The translations under genes and the position numbers were made by a program. From Streptomyces griseiscabiei (GTDB taxonomy: Bacteria > Actinomycetota > Actinomycetes > Streptomycetales > Streptomycetaceae), in assembly GCF_020010925.1 (NCBI RefSeq), contig NZ_JAGJBZ010000001.1, positions 1,612,001-1,676,000 of the forward strand: a stretch of DNA of 64,000 nt. Reading direction: 5' to 3'. Below the pieces are notes generated by a model that was not told the origin of the DNA, searched no databases, and saw only the letters and a list, made by a program, of their open reading frames with translations. The stretch's first letter is position 1. Each line of letters starts with the position of its first letter. Shown in pieces: positions 52,792 to 59,004 of this stretch.

Positions 52792-53271
52792 ATGACCCAC
52801 ACAGAGACCGCGGCCACCGAGGACGGCAGGCGTCTCCGTCTCGCGCTGCTCAACGGCCTGAACATGACCAATCTCGGTCGGCGCGACCGGAACATCTACG
52901 GCAGCATCGCCTCCCTCCAGGCCCTTGAGGACCTGGTCACCGAGGTCGGCGACGCCGTCGGCGCCGATGTGACCGCCTTCCACTCCAACCACGAGGGCGA
53001 CCTCGTCGACTTCGTCGAGGCCAACCCGGACATGGACGGCTACCTCATCAACCCCGGCGGTCTGTGGGCGTTCGGCGATCCCACGCGCATCGCCCTGGAG
53101 CAGACCGGCAGGCCGTTCGTCGAGGTGCACTTCGCCAACATCTTCGCGACCGGGCACCTGTCCACGTTCACCCGGTCCTGCGACGCGACCGTGATGGGGC
53201 TGCGCCACCACGGCTACGTGGGAGCGGTCGTCGCGCTGGCCGCCTCGGTCCGTACGCCCGCCGGGGACTGA
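52792..53271 (+). CDS. Type II dehydroquinase-fold protein 2, catalytic His missing
   Basis: A 159-aa paralogue of the preceding gene. It keeps more of the fold motif set: LLNGLNMTNLGRRDRNIYG (with the lid Tyr), HSNHEGDLVDFV, LINPGGLWAFGD, VEVHFANIF. The His after NPGG is replaced (Leu-Trp-Ala), and GPN reads GLN. Side-by-side copies suggest a heteromeric dodecamer or two successive reactions. ATG at 52792 with GGAGG seven bases upstream. Confidence 0.82.
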   Translation: MTHTETAATEDGRRLRLALLNGLNMTNLGRRDRNIYGSIASLQALEDLVTEVGDAVGADVTAFHSNHEGDLVDFVEANPDMDGYLINPGGLWAFGDPTRIALEQTGRPFVEVHFANIFATGHLSTFTRSCDATVMGLRHHGYVGAVVALAASVRTPAGD

Positions 53272-53277
53272 CCACAG

Positions 53278-54150
53278 ATGTCCGAGCCCGACGTCGGCAC
53301 CTACCGGCGGCCCGACAGCCTTTCCGAGATCCTGACCCTGCTGGACCGCCGCCCGGCGTCGGTGCTCGCCGGTGGCACCGACCTCGTCATGATGCGTGCC
53401 GACGGGGCGGTCGACCGCGCACACGACATCGTCGACATCAAGGGCGTCCCCGGCCTGCGAGGCATCAGTCTCGACGCGGACGGCACGCTCGTCATCGGCG
53501 CCGCGACCCCCTTGCGGGAGCTGGCCGGGACGACCGTCGTACCGCCCCACGCGATCACCGACGGGGCGGCGCTCGTCGGCGGCTGGCAGACCCGCGCCCG
53601 CGGAACGATCGGAGGCAACATCTGCCGCGCCTCACCGGCGGGCGACACCCTCCCCGGGCTGCTGGCCGCGGACGCCCGGCTGGAGCTCGCCTCCACCACC
53701 GGGACACGGCTGGTGTCGGCACACGACTTCTTCACCGGGCCGGGCCGGACGGTCCGCGAACCCGGCGAGCTGCTCACCCGGATCATCGTTCCCGCGTCCC
53801 GCGGTGCCTCCTCGTATCTGCGCTTCACCTACCGGCTCGCGATGGACCTGGCCGTCGTCGGCGTGGCCGCCCATGTGGAGATCGAGCACGGACGCTGTGT
53901 CGCCGCCCGCGTGGCGCTCGGCGCCGCCGCGGCCACCCCCGTCCTGGCCCCCGACGCCGCCGACGCGCTCGTCGGGACCGAGCTGGACGCGCCCTCCGTC
54001 GAGGCCGCCGCCCGGCTGGTGCTCGACACCGCCACCCCCATCGACGACGGCCGAGGCTCACGTGCCCACCGGCGCACCGTGCTACCAGTGCTCGCCGAGC
54101 GCGCGATCGGCATCGCGTTCGAGCGTGCGCGAGAAGGACACCCACGATGA
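53278..54150 (+). CDS. Molybdenum hydroxylase FAD subunit (CoxM/XdhB-like)
   Basis: A 290-aa medium subunit of the xanthine dehydrogenase family. The FAD-binding loops are VLAGGTDLVMM and TIGGNICRASPAGDTLP. It passes electrons from the 2Fe-2S subunit to the acceptor. The ATG at 53278 follows six bases after the DHQase-like stop. It overlaps the small Fe-S subunit gene by ATGA. With the next two genes it forms an (alpha beta gamma)2 hydroxylase that inserts water-derived oxygen next to a ring nitrogen. Confidence 0.9.
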   Translation: MSEPDVGTYRRPDSLSEILTLLDRRPASVLAGGTDLVMMRADGAVDRAHDIVDIKGVPGLRGISLDADGTLVIGAATPLRELAGTTVVPPHAITDGAALVGGWQTRARGTIGGNICRASPAGDTLPGLLAADARLELASTTGTRLVSAHDFFTGPGRTVREPGELLTRIIVPASRGASSYLRFTYRLAMDLAVVGVAAHVEIEHGRCVAARVALGAAAATPVLAPDAADALVGTELDAPSVEAAARLVLDTATPIDDGRGSRAHRRTVLPVLAERAIGIAFERAREGHPR

Positions 54151-54182
54151 CCACACGTATGACCACACGTATGACCACACGT
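54147..54182 (+). repeat. Triple 12-bp repeat at the Fe-S subunit start
   Basis: Three exact copies of ATGACCACACGT encode MTTR each and provide alternative ATG starts at 54147, 54159 and 54171, with a fourth at 54183. Copy-number change by slippage would alter the distance from the Shine-Dalgarno but keep the frame. Confidence 0.9.
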
Positions 54183-54644
54183 ATGACCCTGCGGGTCAAC
54201 GGCTCGGACCACGACGTCGCCGTCTCGCCCGACATGCTGCTCCTGGACGCCCTGCGGTACGAGTGCGGCCTGACCGGCGCGAAGCTCGGATGCGGCACCG
54301 GCGACTGCGGCGCGTGCACCGTCGCCGTCGACGGCGAAGCGGTCAACAGCTGCCTCGTGTACGTGCTGGAGTGCGCGGGACGCTCGGTGGAGACGGTCGA
54401 AGGCGTCACCGCGAGCGGGATCGGCGCGGTCGTCGTCGAGGAGTTCGTGAAGGCCGACGCCGTCCAGTGCGGCTTCTGCAGTCCTGGCATCGTCATGTCG
54501 GTCTGTGCGCTGCTCGCCAGAACCGAACCAGGAGCGGCCACCGACGAGGACATCAAGGAAGCCCTCGCCGGCAATCTGTGCCGCTGCACCGGCTACCTGC
54601 CGATCCTGGACGCCGTCCGGCGGGCGAGCGGGGCACCGCGATGA
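54147..54644 (+). CDS. Molybdenum hydroxylase 2Fe-2S subunit (CoxS-like)
   Basis: A 165-aa small subunit with two 2Fe-2S clusters. The ferredoxin-type cluster is GCGTGDCGACTV with a later Cys (NSCLVY). The four-helix cluster is VQCGFCSPGIVMS and NLCRCTGYLPI. The N-terminus is unusual: a 12-base unit (ATGACCACACGT) is repeated three times, giving MTTR three times and three in-frame start codons before MTLRVNG. The first ATG has GAAGGA nine bases upstream and overlaps the previous stop. Confidence 0.9.
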   Translation: MTTRMTTRMTTRMTLRVNGSDHDVAVSPDMLLLDALRYECGLTGAKLGCGTGDCGACTVAVDGEAVNSCLVYVLECAGRSVETVEGVTASGIGAVVVEEFVKADAVQCGFCSPGIVMSVCALLARTEPGAATDEDIKEALAGNLCRCTGYLPILDAVRRASGAPR

Positions 54645-56947
54645 GCGCGGAGGAGTCCGGCCGGTACGAGCACGTCGGCACCCGGCTCGTCCGCCGCGAC
54701 GCGGTCGAGCGCCTCACCGGCCTCACCGCCTACACCGAGGACATCCGCCTGCCGGGGATGCTCTACGGCGTCCTCGTGCAGTCGCCCGTCGCGGCCGGCC
54801 GGCTCCGCGGCATCGCCGTCGACCGGGCTCTGGCGCTCGACGGTGTCGTCAAGGTGCTGACGGCCGAGGACGTGACCGACCGACGGTACGGGAACTACGT
54901 CAAGGACCAGCCGATCTTCGCCCGTGACCGGGTCAGGTTCGTCGGTGAACCCGTCGCGATGGTCGCGGCCACCTCCCTGGCCGTCGCCCGCCGGGCGGCG
55001 GGCATGGTCGAGGTCGACATCGAGGCGACCCCGCCCGTCGTCGACCTCCGCGAGGCACTGACGAGCACCGAGGCGCTGGTGCACGACAGGGACACGAACG
55101 TCGTCGAGGACGTCTGTATCGCGCGAGGTGACGTCGACGCCGTCTTCGACACGGCACATGCCGTGGTGCACACCGAGATCGAGTCGCACCGGGCGCACCA
55201 GGCCTATCTGGAACCACGGGCCGTGACCGCCGTACCAGCACCCGGCGGGTTCTCGCTGATCATGAGCACCCAGCAGCCGTTCGGCGTGCGTGCCCAGCTG
55301 GCCGAGCTGTTCGACCTGCCCACCGGCACGATCGAGGTGCGGGTGCCCGCCGTCGGCGGCGGTTTCGGCGGCAAGCTGCATCTGCTGTTCGCCCCCCAGG
55401 CGGCCGCGATGACGCTGGCCACCGGCCGCCCCGTGCAGATCGTCTGCTCCCGCGCGGAGGACATGGCGACCGGCAATCCGCGCGAGAACTCGATCGTGCG
55501 GATGTCCAGCGCGGTCGACGCGTCGGGCCGCATCCTCGCCCGTAGGTGCGAGGTCGTGCTCGACGCCGGCGCGTACGCGATGGACACCCCGATCCTGACC
55601 TCGATGGCGGCCTTCTACGCGACCGGCCCGTACCGCATCGACGCCCTCGACATCCGGGGGCGTGCGGTCTACACCCACACCTGCCCCACCGGCTCGTTCC
55701 GCGGTCCGTCGGGTCCGCAGATGGTGTACGCCGCCGAGGCCCAGATCGAGGACATCGCCGAACGGCTCGGCCTGGACCCCGCGGAGGTCCGACGACGCAA
55801 CTTCATCGGCGAGGGCGACCGCGGCCCTACGGGTGAGCGCATCACCCTCCGCGGGACGACCGACGAGTGCATGCGGGTCGTCGAGAGCCGCCTCCAGCGG
55901 TGGCGGCAGGCCGACATCGCCTCGGACGACCGCCGACGACGGGGCTACGGGCTCGCCTGCGCGTGGTGGTCCACCCTCGGCACGCCGTCGGCCGCGATGG
56001 TCGAACTGCACGAGGACGGCACCGCGACGCTCTCCTCGGGCGGAACCGAGATCGGGACCGGCGCCATCTCGACCGCCTTGCCGAGCATGGTCGCCGAGGA
56101 ACTCGGGCTACGGCCCGACCGCGTCGTCCTGAAGTCCGGCGGCACCCGGGAAGCCCCCTACGACTCGGGTTCCCGTGGCAGCCGCACCATGTTCGCCACC
56201 GGCAACGCCACGGTCCTGGCCGCCCGCGCCGTCGCGGAGCAGATCAGGGACGAGGCGTCACGGCTGCTCGGGATCGACCCGGCCGACCTGGTGCTCCGCG
56301 AGGGGCGCGTCGAGGTGGAGGGCGCACCGGGGACCGGCATGACCATCGCCGAGGTGTCCGCGTCCGCCCACCTGCGTTCCGGCCCGGTGGTCGCGACCGG
56401 TCGATACCGAGCAGAGGTCGCCCCCGTCGAAGGCTCCGACCTGTGGGGCGCCCGTTTCCTCGGACTGGGTGAGCCGACCTTCCACTGCCACGGCGTGGAG
56501 ATCGCCGTGGACGAGGAGACCGGACGTGTCGACGTCCTCAACTTCGTCGCCGTCCATGACGTCGGCAGGGTCGTCAACCCCGTCGGCGCACGCGGACAGG
56601 TCGAGGGAGGGGTCGTGCAGGGCATCGGCTACGCGCTGACGGAGAACCTCAGGACGAACGACGCGGGAGTCGTCGTCAACGGCAACTTCCACGACTACCG
56701 GCTTCCGACCATCGCCGATGTGCCGCCGAACATCGAGACCGTCTTCATCGAGACCAACCACGCGCCCACCGGACCGTTCGGGGCCAAGGGCCTGGGCGAG
56801 CCGCCGGTGATCCTCCCGGCCGCGGCCATCGGCTCGGCTCTCCGTGACGCCCTGGGAGTGCAGCCGTACCACCTGCCCCTGGACGCGGACCGCGTCGTGC
56901 TCACGGTGGCCGAGCGGGACTCCCGAGAACCGGGGGTCGAGAAGTGA
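54641..56947 (+). CDS. Molybdenum hydroxylase large Moco subunit (XdhA/CoxL-like)
   Basis: A 768-aa catalytic subunit. Moco-contacting motifs are VGGGFGGKLHLL, TGSFRGPSGPQ and SRGSRTMFATGN, and the active-site Glu is in GAKGLGEPPVILPA. The active-site loop is GSFRG, not the AYxCSFR loop of CO dehydrogenases, so this is a xanthine/nicotinate-type hydroxylase. Given the enamidase-like neighbour, hydroxylation of a pyridine or similar ring is plausible; the exact substrate cannot be read. ATG at 54641 overlaps the small-subunit stop. Confidence 0.9.
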   Translation: MSAEESGRYEHVGTRLVRRDAVERLTGLTAYTEDIRLPGMLYGVLVQSPVAAGRLRGIAVDRALALDGVVKVLTAEDVTDRRYGNYVKDQPIFARDRVRFVGEPVAMVAATSLAVARRAAGMVEVDIEATPPVVDLREALTSTEALVHDRDTNVVEDVCIARGDVDAVFDTAHAVVHTEIESHRAHQAYLEPRAVTAVPAPGGFSLIMSTQQPFGVRAQLAELFDLPTGTIEVRVPAVGGGFGGKLHLLFAPQAAAMTLATGRPVQIVCSRAEDMATGNPRENSIVRMSSAVDASGRILARRCEVVLDAGAYAMDTPILTSMAAFYATGPYRIDALDIRGRAVYTHTCPTGSFRGPSGPQMVYAAEAQIEDIAERLGLDPAEVRRRNFIGEGDRGPTGERITLRGTTDECMRVVESRLQRWRQADIASDDRRRRGYGLACAWWSTLGTPSAAMVELHEDGTATLSSGGTEIGTGAISTALPSMVAEELGLRPDRVVLKSGGTREAPYDSGSRGSRTMFATGNATVLAARAVAEQIRDEASRLLGIDPADLVLREGRVEVEGAPGTGMTIAEVSASAHLRSGPVVATGRYRAEVAPVEGSDLWGARFLGLGEPTFHCHGVEIAVDEETGRVDVLNFVAVHDVGRVVNPVGARGQVEGGVVQGIGYALTENLRTNDAGVVVNGNFHDYRLPTIADVPPNIETVFIETNHAPTGPFGAKGLGEPPVILPAAAIGSALRDALGVQPYHLPLDADRVVLTVAERDSREPGVEK

Positions 56948-57063
56948 AGTGGTTCCGCAGCCTGGTGCGTTTCCTGAGCGACGCCTTCGACGGCGTCACC
57001 AAGGCATGGGGCAAGGACGATCCCTCCTCACCGCCGAAACCACCGGTCACGCCCCCCTGGTGA
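56944..57063 (+). CDS. 39-residue small protein overlapping the Moco subunit stop
   Basis: A short frame starts with GTG at 56944, overlapping the large-subunit TGA (GTGA), with GGGGG seven bases upstream. It encodes MKWFRSLVRFLSDAFDG, an amphipathic helix, followed by a Lys/Asp stretch and a tail of Pro residues ending PPVTPPW. Codons end mostly in G or C (32 of 38 after the start). It matches no family I know. Coupling to the hydroxylase suggests a chaperone, membrane tether or partner peptide, but it could be a chance frame. Confidence 0.5.
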   Translation: MKWFRSLVRFLSDAFDGVTKAWGKDDPSSPPKPPVTPPW

Positions 57064-57139
57064 GAGACCTGCTCCCCTACCCTCCCCTACCTCCGACGGA
57101 CCCACCGGTCCGCTCCGACCACGCCGTGAGGCAGGCCCC

Positions 57140-58285
57140 TTGCTGAACATCGCGCAGACACTGCTCCGTTGGTGCCGCGAGGCACGCCCCTTCGCCCTGG
57201 CCACCGTCGTCGACGTCCGCGGCAGCGCGCCCCTGCCCATCGGTACGGCCATGGCGGTGGACGCGGACGGCAACGCGGTCGGCGGTATCTCCGGCGGCTG
57301 TGTCGAGGGCGCGGTCCACGATCTGTGCCGGGACGTGCTGCGCGAGGGGGGCGCCCCGCACCGTGCCTGGTTCGGGTATTCCGACGACGACGCCTTCGCG
57401 GTGGGCCTGACGTGCGGCGGCGAACTCGATGTCCTGGTCCAGGCTGTCGATCCCGCGGCGCGGCCGCACCTCGCCGCGGCCCTGGACGAGGTCGTGCGGG
57501 GCCTGCCCGTGGCCGTGGCCCAGGTCGTGGACGGGCCGGCCGGCCTCCTCGGGGCGACGCTCGGTGTGCTCGGGGGCGGCCGGGTCGTCTCCGGGACGCT
57601 GGACGACGGCACGCTGGACACTGTGGTCGTGGACCAGGCCCGAGCCCTGCTACGGGCGGGGCGCACCGCCCGTAGCGCGCTCGGCGGGACCGGGCGGGAC
57701 TGTCCGGCGCCGATGTCCGTCCTCGTGCACGTCCACGCGTCCCGCCCGCGCATGCTGGTCTTCGGCGCCGTGGACTTCGCCGCCGCTCTCAGCCGGGCCG
57801 GGGCCTTCCTGGGCTACCGGGTCACGGTGTGCGACGCCCGGCCCGTCTTCGCCACCGCGGCGCGCTTTCCGGACGCGGACGAGGTCGTGACCGACTGGCC
57901 CCACCGCTACCTGGAACGCACCCGGGTGGACGCTCGCACCGCCGTGTGTGTCCTGACCCACGACGCGAAGTTCGATGTTCCCCTGCTGCGTCTGGCGCTG
58001 AGTCTGCCTGTCGGCTACGTCGGCGCCATGGGGTCCAGACGTACCCACGACCAACGCCTTCGCCTGCTGCGGGAGGAAGGCGTGAGCGAGGAACAACTGG
58101 CCCGGCTGCGCTCCCCGATCGGCCTGGACCTCGGTGCGCGCACACCCGAGGAGACGGCGGTGTCCATCACCGCGGAGATCATCGCCCACAGCGGCGGAGG
58201 TTCGGGCCTGCCCCTGTCCCGGGGCACGGGTCCGATCCATCACACCGCGCCGCGGCCGTCGGGTGTGACCAGGATCGATAGTTGA
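57140..58285 (+). CDS. XdhC/CoxI-family molybdenum-cofactor maturation protein
   Basis: A 381-aa protein. The N-terminal XdhC domain has FALATVVDVRGSAPLPIGTAM (near-cognate of the usual GSSPRxxG) and GGISGGCVEGAV. The C-terminal Rossmann domain has MLVFGAVDFAAALSRAG, then VGYVGAMGSRRTHDQRL and GLDLGARTPEETAVSI. XdhC proteins sulfurate and insert Moco into hydroxylases, here most likely the operon's own enzyme. TTG start at 57140 with GAGGCAGG upstream. It closes the operon; an imperfect 86-base inverted repeat follows. Confidence 0.88.
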   Translation: MLNIAQTLLRWCREARPFALATVVDVRGSAPLPIGTAMAVDADGNAVGGISGGCVEGAVHDLCRDVLREGGAPHRAWFGYSDDDAFAVGLTCGGELDVLVQAVDPAARPHLAAALDEVVRGLPVAVAQVVDGPAGLLGATLGVLGGGRVVSGTLDDGTLDTVVVDQARALLRAGRTARSALGGTGRDCPAPMSVLVHVHASRPRMLVFGAVDFAAALSRAGAFLGYRVTVCDARPVFATAARFPDADEVVTDWPHRYLERTRVDARTAVCVLTHDAKFDVPLLRLALSLPVGYVGAMGSRRTHDQRLRLLREEGVSEEQLARLRSPIGLDLGARTPEETAVSITAEIIAHSGGGSGLPLSRGTGPIHHTAPRPSGVTRIDS

Positions 58286-58300
58286 CCCCAGGAAACGTTC

Positions 58301-58386
58301 GTGACCTGCACTGATGCCAACTAGGTTCAGCAACCGGAGGCCCGGAATCAGAGAGATAGTTGGCACTTTAGTACAGCGCAGGTCAC
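58301..58386. repeat. Imperfect inverted repeat after the xdhC-like gene
   Basis: Arms GTGACCTGC (58301-58309) and GCAGGTCAC (58378-58386), plus inner arms GCCAACT (58316-58322) and AGTTGGC (58358-58364), can fold into a bulged stem-loop. It may terminate the operon or be the remnant end of a mobile element. Confidence 0.5.
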
Positions 58387-58423
58387 AAGGGGTGCCGCCA
58401 CACTTGGGCATCCAATCCGACTA

Positions 58424-58506
58424 GGGCGTTTCGCTTGGATCATCGTACTGACCAGATTGAGGATGCCGGCGAGGTAGATGATTGAGGTCTTGTCTTATCG
58501 AGTGGC
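58424..58506 (-). pseudogene. IS5-family transposase C-terminal relic
   Basis: Minus-strand translation gives ATR-stop-DKTSIIYLAGILN, then LVSTM. This matches the C-terminal RYDKT...YLAG signature of IS5-type transposases, with the Tyr codon of RYDKT changed to TAA. The homology ends abruptly near 58507, so it is a truncated, dead fragment. Confidence 0.55.
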
Positions 58507-59004
58507 AAGTACGTGTGAAAGGCCAAGGGTCACCCGTCGGCCCATCTGCCGGTGCGGCAAGCCCCCCAGAAATGGGCCTACTCGCATGCCGACTTCGACG
58601 AGCAACGCAACGAGGGCCGCGAAGCAGGTATGCCGTTCAGCTCGGATCCGGCCTTTTACGCGTCGATATGCTGTAGCTCTCACACCCGATTTAACCGCGC
58701 ACGCTCGCCTGGCGTGGCAGTTGACTGCCACACCACGTGCTGCGGCTCGCCAATCGGGAGGAGCCCGGCAGCGAGGCGGAGCAATCAGACGAAAGCATCA
58801 TCGACTTTCTAACTGTGGCGGCGATTTCCTGGAGGCAAAGGCCATTTCAAGTACCCCCAGAATTACGCCTCAGAAAAAGGGTGGGATCGACCCTAGAACT
58901 AGGGAAACTAGCGATGCACCCTACCCGACTGCTCCTCTTATACAGGCTCCGGGGGTCATGTCCCCTGGGTGCAGCCAGGGGACACGGTTAGCTGATTCTG
59001 GGTG

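Larger units (their letters stand above)
58286..59004. other. Gene-poor, lower-GC junction region
   Basis: No intact gene is convincing in these 719 bases. They hold an imperfect inverted repeat (58301-58386), a relic of an IS5-type transposase C-terminus (58424-58506) and mixed open frames of non-streptomycete composition. The region marks the switch from the catabolic operon to transferred DNA carrying the Mrr-nSTAND gene. Confidence 0.6.

Noticed and set aside
52274..53271. Shikimate-pathway aroQ genes
   Set aside because: The catalytic His is missing in both copies and the context is a catabolic operon.
54641..56947. Carbon monoxide dehydrogenase large subunit
   Set aside because: The CODH-specific AYxCSFR loop is absent; the loop reads GSFRG as in xanthine/nicotinate-type hydroxylases.
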